Assembly: GCA_036655895.1 (NCBI GenBank)
Contig: JAVVPF010000022.1
Span: 1-52,830, forward strand
From: Cloacibacillus sp.
Lineage (GTDB): Bacteria > Synergistota > Synergistia > Synergistales > Synergistaceae
Length of the DNA stretch: 52,830 nt
Direction of reading: 5' to 3'
A program made the position numbers and the translations under genes. This document shows positions 36,927 to 45,662 of the stretch, piece after piece. The notes below the pieces were generated by a model, which was not told where the DNA came from, did no database searches, and saw nothing but the letters and a program-made list of their open reading frames with translations. Each line of letters opens with the position of its first letter. The stretch's first letter is position 1.

Positions 36927-36992
36927 ATGAAAAAAGACATGACGAAATACGGCGAAACCGCCCCCGGCTTTCGACCTCGTCCCTTCAATTAA
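36927..36992 (+). CDS. Putative small leader ORF with proline codons
   Basis: A 21-codon ORF starts about 28 bases after the predicted transcription start, with AGGGTGAG six bases before its ATG. The peptide starts MKKDMTKYGE and ends APGFRPRPFN, with three prolines in the last nine residues. It lies upstream of a gene related to proline biosynthesis, which suggests a leader peptide. However, I could not build a consistent attenuation mechanism from the RNA pairings, so it may be a chance ORF. Confidence 0.4.
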   Translation: MKKDMTKYGETAPGFRPRPFN

Positions 36993-37049
36993 CAGCCTTT
37001 AAAACTTCGTTCACTGCGCAAGTTGAATATCTATGTATCCGTCTGCCGT

Positions 37050-37065
37050 GGCCGCGGGCCTTTTT
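37050..37065 (+). terminator. Weak terminator-like hairpin before the ProC-like gene
   Basis: GGCC, loop GCG and GGCC are followed by five T residues. The stem is only 4 bp. Its bases 37051-37059 can also pair with 36960-36968 inside the small ORF, with one mismatch. The evidence for termination is weak. Confidence 0.3.
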
Positions 37066-37108
37066 GCGCGCGCACGGGGGCATGGCTTTTACTTTGAAGG
37101 GGAAAATG

Positions 37109-37942
37109 ATGATGACTGACACAATATACGGCGCGGAAAATCTTTTAAGCGGAAAAACTATAGGGATGGCGGGCTTCGGACACCTTGGAAGCTCTATCGG
37201 CAGGGCGTTTATTGCAAACGGGATGCCGCCTGAGCGTATCGCCATATCATGCGCCGGCAGCGAAAGAACGCTTGCGGCGGCGCGTGAGCTTGGCGTCGCC
37301 GTCTACTCGACAAAGCAGCTTGCGCTGCGTTCTGATTTTCTCATTTTAGCGGCGCGGCCTCAGGAGCTCGGCGCCTTTGCCGGCCTTGCGCTTAAAAAAG
37401 AGGCGAGGGTGCTTTCGTTTATGGCGGGGGTGACGAACAGGATGCTTTCAAAGGTATTTTCCGCGCCGGTAAAAAGAGCGATGTGCAGCGGGCCGGAGAC
37501 GATAGGCGAAGGACGCGGCGTTGGCGCGGTCTTTCCAACGGGCGGCTGGGCGCGCGCTCTGCTTGAAGCGGCGGGGCTTTCGGTCTTTGACGCTGCGTTG
37601 GAGGAGGAGCTGGACGCCTTCACCGTCGCCATCTGCATCCCTCCTATATTGCAGAACGTTGCGGCGCCGGCAAAGCAGGTGGAGGCGGCGCTGCAAATGA
37701 TGGCGCAGCGATACGCTGTCTGCGGGAAGCTTGCGCCGTGGATACGGGAAACGGCCGCCTCAGCGCATGGAGCCGCCCGCCCCGACGCACTCAAAAACGT
37801 CTCGACGAAGGGCGGCGTCACGGAGGCGATGACTGCGGCGCTTGCCGCAGGAGCTGATTTTAGCGGCGCGGTGGAGGCGGGCCTTCGCAGAAACGGCGAG
37901 CTTGCGGCGCGGCTTGGAAAGCTTTTGGAAGACGCGGCGTAA
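37109..37942 (+). CDS. Pyrroline-5-carboxylate reductase-like protein (divergent ProC)
   Basis: About 277 residues with a Rossmann N-terminus (GKTIGMAGFGHLGSSIGRAF) and the AARPQELG segment that corresponds to VKPQ/VRPQ of ProC. The C-terminal dimerisation region has NVSTKGGVTEAMTAAL, comparable to the SPGGTT-x-AGL motif. The middle motif of ProC (MPNTPA) is replaced by AMCSGPETIGEG, so reductase activity on pyrroline-5-carboxylate is plausible but not assured. A frame from a TTG at 37064 is longer, but three consecutive ATGs at 37106-37114 follow an AAGGGG site; the second is chosen. The gene stands at the right island border and has its own promoter. Confidence 0.72.
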   Translation: MMTDTIYGAENLLSGKTIGMAGFGHLGSSIGRAFIANGMPPERIAISCAGSERTLAAARELGVAVYSTKQLALRSDFLILAARPQELGAFAGLALKKEARVLSFMAGVTNRMLSKVFSAPVKRAMCSGPETIGEGRGVGAVFPTGGWARALLEAAGLSVFDAALEEELDAFTVAICIPPILQNVAAPAKQVEAALQMMAQRYAVCGKLAPWIRETAASAHGAARPDALKNVSTKGGVTEAMTAALAAGADFSGAVEAGLRRNGELAARLGKLLEDAA

Positions 37943-37981
37943 GCAAATAGACTAAGGAAGGCCCCGCCCTTTGTGCGGTCT

Positions 37982-38938
37982 TTAGATTATTTTCCTTGGG
38001 CGGCCTACCGGCTTTTTCTTTTCTCCGGTAAGTATCTCGCCCGCGTAGACGGCGGCGTTTTCGTAGAAGGGCGCGAGCGTCTGGCGGAACGGGTGTTCGC
38101 CGCGCCAGAAGGGAAAGTCGTTCATGACGCCTAAAGCAGCGGCGCGGCGCTGGATGTCCGGCTCCGGCCTTTCAAAGGAAAATTCTCCAGATTTATACCA
38201 GTCGGCGTCTATCCGCGGCACGTCGTCTGCGGCAGGCATCGGCGGCTCTTCGTCGTCGGAGCCGCCAAGCAGCGCCTCTTCGCGTTCTTCGTCCCATTCG
38301 TATCCCGGCTCGCACTCGCCGTCCGCCTCGTCCGACGCGCTTTCAAGCGTCAGCAGGTTTATCAGCGATTCTTTGTCAAGGCCGCGCAGCCGCAGCAGTA
38401 TGAACGGGTCGTCCTCCAGCTCTTCGGCCAAAATGAGCAGCACCGCGATTATGTGTTTGCAGGGAGAGGCGTCGTCCGGGCAGGTGCATTTGAAGCGGCG
38501 CAGCGCATTTCGCGTCGGAAAGAGCGGCGTGCCCGCCTCTTTGAATATCTCTTCCATCTCCGCCGGCATCTCTCCGGCCAGCAGTTTCGCGGCAAAGGTG
38601 GCGCTTTCGCGGCACCGGAAGAGGATAAGGTCCCGCGCCTCGGAAGTTATCGTCTCAAAGCCCAGCCGTATCTGGTAGGGAGTCTTGCGCGTGCCCTGTA
38701 CGAAGGCTGTGACAAGCCCCGGCTCTATCTGTATGTTGACCACCTGTCCGCGGCGCGCGTAGCTTTTGCCGCGCGCGAGACGCCCCGCGTCGATGCACTG
38801 TTCCATTATCTCGACCCAGCGGCGCGACCACCAGTTTGAACCGTAGCTGTGCCCGCGCGCCGTGCGTGATTTTATCCCGCAGCGCGTCTCGCGCGGCTTT
38901 TTATATTTGTAGAATTTCACTTCGCCATCGAATGCCAT
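37982..38938 (-). CDS. SWIM zinc-finger protein
   Basis: A 318-residue protein with the SWIM motif RFKCTCPDDASPCKHIIAVLL near residues 157-177 (C-x-C-x-n-C-x-H). The N-terminal region contains GSNWWSRRWVEIMEQ, a segment typical of bacterial YwqB-like proteins. The C-terminal third is acidic (DEADGECEPGYEWDEEREEAL) and ends with a basic GRPRKII tail. SWIM domains bind DNA or proteins. The gene starts one base before the stop of the SNF2 gene is complete (TAATG), so both proteins are coupled and probably act as a complex. Confidence 0.88.
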   Translation of the reverse strand: MAFDGEVKFYKYKKPRETRCGIKSRTARGHSYGSNWWSRRWVEIMEQCIDAGRLARGKSYARRGQVVNIQIEPGLVTAFVQGTRKTPYQIRLGFETITSEARDLILFRCRESATFAAKLLAGEMPAEMEEIFKEAGTPLFPTRNALRRFKCTCPDDASPCKHIIAVLLILAEELEDDPFILLRLRGLDKESLINLLTLESASDEADGECEPGYEWDEEREEALLGGSDDEEPPMPAADDVPRIDADWYKSGEFSFERPEPDIQRRAAALGVMNDFPFWRGEHPFRQTLAPFYENAAVYAGEILTGEKKKPVGRPRKII

Positions 38939-41900
38939 TATAGATTCTCCACCGCGTCCTTATCCAATGAGAACAGTTCGTGCAGATCGCTGTCGGAAAT
39001 TTCGGTGAGCCAGCTTTCGCCTGTGCCGACCAGCATCTGCGCAAGTTCTTTTTTACTCTCTATCAGTTTTTCTATTTTTTCTTCAAGCGTTCCGCGGCAG
39101 CAGAAGTAGTGCACCTGAACGTTGTTCTCCTGCCCTATGCGGTAGGCGCGGTCTACAGCCTGCTGCTCGACGGCTGGGTTCCACCAGCGGTCGAACATTA
39201 TGACGTGGTTTGCGCGCGTGAGGTTCAGCCCAGTGCCTCCGGCCTTAAGCGACAGCACGAAGAATGGCGGCGCGTCTTCGTCCTCCTGGAAGCGGCGCAC
39301 CATCTCCGCGCGTTTTTCGCGAGGCACGCCGCCGTGAAGGAAGAGCGCCTCGCGCCCGAAGGTCTCCTGAAGGAATTTTTTGAGCAGCGCGCCCATCTCG
39401 GCGTACTGAGTGAAGATGAGAGCGCGGTCGCCGGCGGCGAGCATCTCCTCCGCAAGCTCCGAAAGCCGCGCCATCTTGCCGGAACGGTTGTCATATTCCG
39501 ATTTGTCTTTTATGTAAAGCAGCGGATGATCGCATATCTGTTTGAGCGCCGTTATCGCGCCAAGCACGATGCCTTTGCGCTGTATGCCCTCCGCGCCCGA
39601 AAGAGAACGCGCAAGCGCCGTTGTGACCGTGCTGTAAAGCGTCGCCTGCTCGCGCGAGAGCGGGCAGAATTCTTTTGTCTCTATCTTCTCCGGCAGGTCG
39701 CTGATTATTTCTTTGTCGGTCTTCAAGCGGCGCAGGATGAACGGAGCGGTGAGACGGCGCACCTTGTCCATCGCCTTTTTTTCTCCCGCCTGCACGGGGC
39801 GCAGTATTTCGCGCGAGAAGCGCGCGCGGTTTGGCATTAGGCCCGGCATCAGAAATTCCATAAGCGACCACATGTCGCCCACGTGGTTCTCCACCGGCGT
39901 TCCCGTGAGAGCGATATGCCAGTCGGCGCGTATGGAGCGAGCCGCGCGCGACTGGCAGGTGTCGGGGTTCTTTATGTTCTGCGCCTCGTCGAGAATGACT
40001 CCGGCCCAGTCTACCTTTGAAAAGAGTGTGTTGTCGCGGTAGAGCAGCGAGTATGACGATATTACAATGGTGTCGGCGAGCGCCTCCGCCGTGAAGGCCT
40101 CTTTTTTGTTGCGTTTCTGGCCGTGGTGGAGCAGCGTCTCCATGCCGGGGACGAATTTCTGCGTCTCGCGGCGCCAGTTTTCCATTACGGAGGTGGGGCA
40201 GATGAGCAGCACGGGACGTTTTTCGCCCATCGCGCGCAGTTTTTTTATCAAAGCGAGCGTCTGTACGGTCTTGCCGAGTCCCATATCGTCTGCAAGACAG
40301 GCGCCCATGCCCATTTTGACCAGCCGCGCAAGCCACGCAAGCCCTTTTCCCTGATAGGGCCGAAGCGTGCCGACAAAGCCGTCCGGCGGCTCCATCTCTT
40401 CCAGCGGCGCGGCTCCCGTGAGCATCGAGCGCACGGAGGCGAGCCACGGAGAGCCGGTCACTTCGGAGATGGGCGCGTCGTTGTGCTCCTCTCGCAGCGA
40501 GGAAAGCAGCGCCTCTTTGCGCTCCATCTTCTCCGGCAATTTTTTGAGCGCGGATGTTATTTTTTCTATTTCGTCGCGGTAAAGTATCACCCAACGGCCG
40601 CGTATGTTGGTAAGCGGCGTCTTAAGCTCCGTAAGCATCTCAAGTTCGTCCGCGGTCAGTGTGTCTCCGCCGAGCGCGACGGACCAGTCTACGTCGAGCA
40701 TGTCCGTCAGCTTTATCTGCCCCTGCGCGGAGAAGGAGGCGGGGTCGCTCAGCGTCGCCTTAAGCGATAGTTTCGGGCGTCCCGAGAGGTCGCCCCACGC
40801 GCTTGGGAACTGCACCTGTATGCCTTCGTCCATGACGGCGGGCAGGTGGTTTTCAAGAAAATCGAACAGTTCATCGAGCGAGAGCCGGCATTCGCACGGG
40901 TACGGGGCGTCGAGGCTCGCCGCTATCGCGGGCACCCGCGCGGCCGTCTGCCCCAGTATCTGAAGCATGTAGCGGCGAGGGTTCGTCTGTGTGTGCTCAA
41001 ACCACCGGCGTTCGGCCTCAGTCGGGCTCCATACGCGTTCGGCGGGGATTATCAAGGTCGGGTCCTGCGTGGACTGGAGATGCCACGAGAGTATCCATTC
41101 CTTTTCTTTGGGCTTTTGTTTGCGCTTTGACTTCGGCGCGTCGCCTTCCAGCTCCTCTTCCGGCTCGTACGGCTCTTCGAGGCGCATAAAAAGCCGCCAC
41201 GGCTGCGCCGTCACCGCCTTAAGCGAGTCGGCCCAGGCTCGTATCTGCGGGTAGAGCGAGGTCATCTCTTCGTCCCATTTAAGAAGCGGCGCCTTTTGCC
41301 ATATAAGCGAACGAAGCCATATCTCGTGCGGGTTGCCGGCGTTCACCTTGCGCCCGCGTTCCGCGGCCTGAGACTGCGAGGCGCGTATCATCATGTCAAG
41401 CAGCGATTCAAGCAGGGAGAAGGAAGCGGCCCTCCGTCCGCGCGGCGCGGTAAAAGGCGCGGAGGCCGAAAGCCCGCAAAGAAGCGCCGGCATCGCCGAA
41501 GCGAACGCGGTAAATTCGTCCTGATATTTTGCAAGTATCATCGGACGCCATTGCGAGACGTAACCCGCCTCTTCCCGCTTCATGTCTGGCATGTAGGAGC
41601 CGCGCTGCACCAGCGCCGCCGTGTATTCGGCGGCGCGGCACAGATATTTTATGTCGTCGCCAAAGAGAACGCCGGGGATGCTGAGCCGCTCGTCGCTTTC
41701 GCGGTATAGGCGGATGAGCTCCATAAATTCGTCAAAGCTGAGCACGACGGCCTCCGTGGAATATAAAGCGGCGGTAATCGGCCCGTCGCTTGCCGCGTCG
41801 CCCAGTATCGGGTTTGAGGGAACCGGCAGGCCGCCGCGTGAGGGCAGAAGCAGAAATATCTCCGCCGTCTCTTCGGAAGAACTTTTTCTGCCGTGGCGTA

Positions 41901-42078
41901 TAGCCGCCTCTTTCAGCGCCGCGCGCAGCTCACGCGAGTCCGCGCCCCACGGATGCCTCGGCGCGCGCTCTGTTTCATTATTCGAGATATGCGAGAATTT
42001 TCTATGTTCAAAGGAGCACTCGCCCCATAGATATATTTTATCGTTTTCAAGTCCGCAGTGAAGAATTAACATAAACAA
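38938..42078 (-). CDS. SNF2/Rad54-family helicase
   Basis: A 1046-residue SF2 ATPase of the SNF2 family, like bacterial YwqA/HepA-type enzymes. The C-terminal half has LADDMGLGKTVQTLALIKKL (Walker A), LDEAQNIKNPDTC (motif II, DEAQ), ALTGTPVENHVGDMWSLMEF (motif III) and SLKAGGTGLNLTRANHVIMFDRWWNP plus QAVDRAYRIGQ (motifs V and VI). The N-terminal half is a less conserved SNF2-associated region with a linker rich in charged residues around position 310. It presumably translocates on double-stranded DNA. The SWIM protein is its partner. The start is either 42078 or the second ATG 6 bases downstream. Confidence 0.93.
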   Translation of the reverse strand: MFMLILHCGLENDKIYLWGECSFEHRKFSHISNNETERAPRHPWGADSRELRAALKEAAIRHGRKSSSEETAEIFLLLPSRGGLPVPSNPILGDAASDGPITAALYSTEAVVLSFDEFMELIRLYRESDERLSIPGVLFGDDIKYLCRAAEYTAALVQRGSYMPDMKREEAGYVSQWRPMILAKYQDEFTAFASAMPALLCGLSASAPFTAPRGRRAASFSLLESLLDMMIRASQSQAAERGRKVNAGNPHEIWLRSLIWQKAPLLKWDEEMTSLYPQIRAWADSLKAVTAQPWRLFMRLEEPYEPEEELEGDAPKSKRKQKPKEKEWILSWHLQSTQDPTLIIPAERVWSPTEAERRWFEHTQTNPRRYMLQILGQTAARVPAIAASLDAPYPCECRLSLDELFDFLENHLPAVMDEGIQVQFPSAWGDLSGRPKLSLKATLSDPASFSAQGQIKLTDMLDVDWSVALGGDTLTADELEMLTELKTPLTNIRGRWVILYRDEIEKITSALKKLPEKMERKEALLSSLREEHNDAPISEVTGSPWLASVRSMLTGAAPLEEMEPPDGFVGTLRPYQGKGLAWLARLVKMGMGACLADDMGLGKTVQTLALIKKLRAMGEKRPVLLICPTSVMENWRRETQKFVPGMETLLHHGQKRNKKEAFTAEALADTIVISSYSLLYRDNTLFSKVDWAGVILDEAQNIKNPDTCQSRAARSIRADWHIALTGTPVENHVGDMWSLMEFLMPGLMPNRARFSREILRPVQAGEKKAMDKVRRLTAPFILRRLKTDKEIISDLPEKIETKEFCPLSREQATLYSTVTTALARSLSGAEGIQRKGIVLGAITALKQICDHPLLYIKDKSEYDNRSGKMARLSELAEEMLAAGDRALIFTQYAEMGALLKKFLQETFGREALFLHGGVPREKRAEMVRRFQEDEDAPPFFVLSLKAGGTGLNLTRANHVIMFDRWWNPAVEQQAVDRAYRIGQENNVQVHYFCCRGTLEEKIEKLIESKKELAQMLVGTGESWLTEISDSDLHELFSLDKDAVENL

Positions 42079-42116
42079 CCTCTTTACATAACATTACGAT
42101 TTATTGAACCAAACGA

Positions 42117-42139
42117 GCGCGGCGCGCAAAGCGCCGCGC
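42117..42139 (-). terminator. GC-rich hairpin after the nucleoside kinase gene
   Basis: GCGCGGCGC and GCGCCGCGC form a perfect 9-bp stem around a GCAAA loop, nine bases beyond the kinase stop. The downstream sequence on the minus strand is TCGTTTGGTT, a poor T-run, so termination may be partial. Confidence 0.55.
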
Positions 42140-42147
42140 GTGCAGCA

Positions 42148-43833
42148 TCATTCAAAGCAGCTTCCGCCTATGAACTCCCTTATGATGGAGAGGTTCGGCA
42201 CGTCGTCCGACGGTATGACGGGAACATAGTCAAGCAGCGCAAGCAGACGGTTCGCCTCTCCGTAGACGGGAGAGCTTTCGCGGACGGTCTTAAGCAGCGG
42301 CAGCACGTAGCCTTTCAGCACGGGGATCTCATAGGCTAAAGAGGTGTTGAAGGTGGCGTCGGCCCGCTCCTGATAGGGGAAGATGTGTTTGTGGGAGCCG
42401 CGAACGACAGAGGGCCACTGTGAAAGGGTGGCCTCCGCCCCGTGTCCGCGCGTGCGCGCGTCGCGCACCATGCGGCGCAGGAGGCGGGTGTCGGTCGTGC
42501 CTATGCGGTTGTGGAAATCTATGTTCGTCCCAGTGAGGGGGCAGATGAAGATGCCGTATTTATTTTCAGCGGGGATGCTTGCGGTAAGTTTCTGATTGAG
42601 GCCGTGTATCCCCTCTATGACCAGCATCTCGTCTGGCGCCAGGCGCATTTTGAAGCCCTTCGTGCGGCTTCCTGTTATGAAGTCGAACTTCGGCACATCG
42701 ACCTCTTCTCCCGCAAGCAGCGCCGATATGTGCTCGTTGACGAGTTCAAGGTCAAGCGCCTCCAGCGCCTCGAAGTCCGGCTTGCCGGAGCGGTCAAGCG
42801 GCGTCTGCGCGCGGTTCACAAAATAATTGTCAAGCTCAAGCGTCGCGGAGTTTATGCCTGATGAGAGCAGCTGCACGCGCAGACGGCGCGACGAGGTGGT
42901 CTTGCCGGAGCTTGACGGCCCAGCGAGGCAGAGCAGCCGCACGTTTGGGCGTTCCTCTATCTGGCGCGCGATGTCGCTGAGCAGCCTCGTGTGCAGCGCC
43001 TCGCAGACCATCACCAGGTCACGCGAACGGCCAGCGGAGACGTGGCTGTGGATGCCGGCCATAGTGCTTATTTTAAGGCGCTCTAGCCACCGAGTGTGTT
43101 CCTGTATGAGGTGGAATATTTTCGGCGACTCCTCAAAGGGCATCACTTTTTTAGGGTTCCCAAAGCTGGGGCCGGAGAGGAATATCCCTCCGTGATAAGA
43201 GTGGAGTTCAAAGGTGGGAGCAAGCGCCGTGTTGTCGGCGAGCGCCCCTCCAAAAAAATCATAGATGCCGCAGCAGTTGTAAAGGATCACGGGGTCGTTG
43301 CCGACCCAGCGCAGCAGCTCTTCTTTGTCGAAATAGCCCTGCTCGTGCATTATAGCGCGCGCTACGTCTATCGGGAAGACCTCGCGCGTTATCGGCACTG
43401 CGCCCTCCACCATACGGCGCATCTCGGCCGCCAGCTCTTCACATTCCTCGCTTGATATCTCTCCGTCCGGGGACTCGTAAAAATATGAATAGAGCATGGA
43501 CTGAGTGAGGTTCAGCCTTATTTTTTTAAGCAGCGACGCAGACGACGTCAGCATGAACGATAATGTTTTGAGGTAGACTTCTATGCCCTCGATGCTTTCG
43601 ATGGTTATAAATTCCACAAACGAATCCATCACTATCTCCCACGAAAGCGGGCGCTGCACCCTGTTGACGCGGCAGGCCATTACATCTCCCTTGTTGGGGA
43701 AATCTACCCGCTGAAGCAGATTTTTCGCGGTGATGGGTTTTTCTGTCCTGTATGGGAGCATCTCTTTGAATCGTATCTCTATACTCAAGTTATTTACCCC
43801 ATTTCGTGTAAAGTGGCAGACATTAAACTTCAT
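42148..43833 (-). CDS. Uridine-kinase-like nucleoside kinase
   Basis: A 545-561-residue protein whose C-terminal half is a uridine kinase/phosphoribulokinase P-loop domain: CLAGPSSSGKTTSSRRL, ATLELDNYF, KFDFITGSRTKGF and VIEGIHGLNQKLT. The N-terminal half (to about residue 290) is the long extension found in a family of bacterial udk-like proteins; it includes GIFLSGPSFGNPKKVMPF, a TGS/ThrRS-editing-like arrangement. The natural substrate of this family is not settled. The frame can start at 43833, but a TTG at 43788 (SIEIRFKEM) with a GGGGT site matches the usual N-terminus. It lies between terminators and is probably a single-gene unit. Confidence 0.82.
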   Translation of the reverse strand: MKFNVCHFTRNGVNNLSIEIRFKEMLPYRTEKPITAKNLLQRVDFPNKGDVMACRVNRVQRPLSWEIVMDSFVEFITIESIEGIEVYLKTLSFMLTSSASLLKKIRLNLTQSMLYSYFYESPDGEISSEECEELAAEMRRMVEGAVPITREVFPIDVARAIMHEQGYFDKEELLRWVGNDPVILYNCCGIYDFFGGALADNTALAPTFELHSYHGGIFLSGPSFGNPKKVMPFEESPKIFHLIQEHTRWLERLKISTMAGIHSHVSAGRSRDLVMVCEALHTRLLSDIARQIEERPNVRLLCLAGPSSSGKTTSSRRLRVQLLSSGINSATLELDNYFVNRAQTPLDRSGKPDFEALEALDLELVNEHISALLAGEEVDVPKFDFITGSRTKGFKMRLAPDEMLVIEGIHGLNQKLTASIPAENKYGIFICPLTGTNIDFHNRIGTTDTRLLRRMVRDARTRGHGAEATLSQWPSVVRGSHKHIFPYQERADATFNTSLAYEIPVLKGYVLPLLKTVRESSPVYGEANRLLALLDYVPVIPSDDVPNLSIIREFIGGSCFE

Positions 43834-43852
43834 CTTGTCATTTTAACACAAA

Positions 43853-43889
43853 GGCGGGGGATGTGCACGCTGTGCATCACTCCCCCGCC
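43853..43889 (-). terminator. Hairpin terminator after the cyclophilin gene
   Basis: GGCGGGGGA (43853-43861) pairs perfectly with TCCCCCGCC (43881-43889); an inner TGCAC/GTGCA helix extends it. On the minus strand it is followed by TTTGTGTT. It separates the cyclophilin gene from the nucleoside kinase gene. Confidence 0.7.
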
Positions 43890-43925
43890 ACCGGCTTTTT
43901 TAAAAAACGCTGCCGCTTTATTGTG

Positions 43926-44489
43926 TTAGTTTATGACGACCTTCTCTACGATTACCTTTTTGAGGGGCCTGTCCATCGAGTCGGTGTCCACTTTGCCGAT
44001 TTTCTCAACTACGTCCATGCCGGAGACGACATGGCCGAAGATGGCGTGCTTGCCGTCAAGCCACGGCGTGGGGACAAGCGTGATGAAGAACTGCGAGCCG
44101 CCTGTGTTCGGGCCTGCGTTCGCCATTGAGAGTATGCCGGGCTTGTCGTGTTTGAGGCCCTTGCCAAACTCGTCGGGAATGACATATCCGGGGCCGCCGG
44201 TTCCGTTGCCCTTGGGGTCGCCGCCCTGGATCATGAACTGGTCGATGACGCGGTGGAATGAAAGACCGTTGTAATAGCCCTTCTTCGCAAGGTCTACGAA
44301 GTTCTTCACCGTCTTGGGGGCGAGGTCGTTGTAAAGTTCGATCTTGAATGTGCCGTAGTTTGTATCAAAGACCGCCACTTCGCGTTTTGCAGCCGCTTCC
44401 GCGGGCTCCGCTCCGTCCGTCTGGGGAGAGGCGAGCGGCATGATCACCGCGGCCGCAACCATTGCGCTAAGCGCCAACATTTTCATCAT
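43926..44489 (-). CDS. Secreted peptidyl-prolyl cis-trans isomerase, cyclophilin type
   Basis: A 187-residue cyclophilin with a signal peptide (MLALSAMVAAAVIMPLAS and an Ala-rich stretch), so it should fold proteins in the periplasm. The catalytic core is intact: YYNGLSFHRVIDQFMIQGGDP with the active-site Arg, GSQFFITLVPTPWLDGKHAIFGHV. The mature domain is of the compact bacterial PpiA/PpiB type. It stands between the DUF2156 gene and the nucleoside kinase gene and is followed by a hairpin terminator. Confidence 0.94.
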   Translation of the reverse strand: MMKMLALSAMVAAAVIMPLASPQTDGAEPAEAAAKREVAVFDTNYGTFKIELYNDLAPKTVKNFVDLAKKGYYNGLSFHRVIDQFMIQGGDPKGNGTGGPGYVIPDEFGKGLKHDKPGILSMANAGPNTGGSQFFITLVPTPWLDGKHAIFGHVVSGMDVVEKIGKVDTDSMDRPLKKVIVEKVVIN

Positions 44490-44560
44490 GTTAATCCTCC
44501 GTTTTTATTAAAGTTTTTATCTTTGTGATTCTAACATATTTTACGCGCTATGACACTCGC

Positions 44561-45475
44561 TCAACTGTCGAAAATTATCCTCACCTGACACTCTTTGATG
44601 AAGCCTACCGGCATGTAGGACATTTTAGCCGCGCGCAGCCCGGCGTCGTTCATGTCCTCCTCCCTGTTTACGATTTGAAGCTCCGGGTGCTCCTCCACCA
44701 TGTGCGAGAGAAATTCCTTGTTTATCACCTGATAGGCGGCGCCGTATTCGAGGCTCGCCTTTTCGTAATGCACGACGAGCGTGCTGCCGGCAAGCTCTCC
44801 TATCGTATATGCGATTATATTGCCGTCAAGCGTTATCGCGCCGCCGCAGAGGTTCGGTATCCGGTACCAGTTTTGCAGTATCTTTTGTATGCCGTGGTTT
44901 TCCTGCATCAGCCCCATCGTCGTCCCGCAGTGGTTCACCTGACACCACGAGTACTGAAAGTCGACTATCTCGGGAAGGAGCTGTTCCGTAATCGGCTGAT
45001 AGATATAATCGTAGTTTTTGCGGAACTGGTTGACGCGGTTGCGCTTCTTCATATATTTATTGCCGGCGAGAGAGGCGAGCTGCCTGATGTCATAGAGGTA
45101 TTCCCACGTGCCGCGGTCATCCACGACCTGAACTGTGGCGCAGTCCGCAAGCTCCGCGCTCCATATATTGGCGAGCTCCTCCGGCACCAGCGACAGCGTT
45201 ATCTCATGCCCGTAGCGCTCGCGGAGTATACGCGGCCAGTCGTCGCGCATCCAGTTGCCGACGGGAGCCAGGTCTGAAAGCCCTACCTTGCTCTGGTGCA
45301 GCCAATATAGATCCGTCGTCTCGTCATAGGCCAACTGTGTGCCGAAATCGGCCCCGAGGCTCCATATAACGGGGAAACAGTAATCCGACGCGAGCTGCGA
45401 ACACATCTCCCAGTGTTTTACATATCTGGGCGCCTCCGCTAATGTTATTTCCTGAAAATTCAATTCCACGCACAT
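44561..45475 (-). CDS. DUF2156 protein (phosphatidylglycerol lysyltransferase C-terminal-like)
   Basis: A 304-residue soluble protein with the double GNAT fold of DUF2156. Recognisable segments are SLAGNKYMKKRNRVNQFRKNYDY near residue 135, GAITLDGNIIAYTIGELAG and HYEKASLEYGAAYQVINKEFL, then VNREEDMNDAGLRAAKMSYMP. In MprF the related domain transfers aminoacyl groups from tRNA to lipids, but stand-alone DUF2156 proteins lack the membrane part and have no agreed role. It is transcribed divergently from the TPR gene, with a 187-bp AT-rich gap between them where I see no convincing promoter at normal spacing. Confidence 0.82.
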   Translation of the reverse strand: MCVELNFQEITLAEAPRYVKHWEMCSQLASDYCFPVIWSLGADFGTQLAYDETTDLYWLHQSKVGLSDLAPVGNWMRDDWPRILRERYGHEITLSLVPEELANIWSAELADCATVQVVDDRGTWEYLYDIRQLASLAGNKYMKKRNRVNQFRKNYDYIYQPITEQLLPEIVDFQYSWCQVNHCGTTMGLMQENHGIQKILQNWYRIPNLCGGAITLDGNIIAYTIGELAGSTLVVHYEKASLEYGAAYQVINKEFLSHMVEEHPELQIVNREEDMNDAGLRAAKMSYMPVGFIKECQVRIIFDS

Positions 45476-45662
45476 TCCCTCCGTGCTTTCTATATACCGT
45501 ATCGTTTTATATAAAAATATTCTAGATTGACGTTACCGTATAAGGATATACTTTTTTTTGAAAATCGGCCATAGCAAAAAGGCATATATCTGATAAAATT
45601 CTATAGTGAGATATGATGCCGTAAGGCAATTATAAATAGATCAGCGAAGAGGGCCTGTTTTC

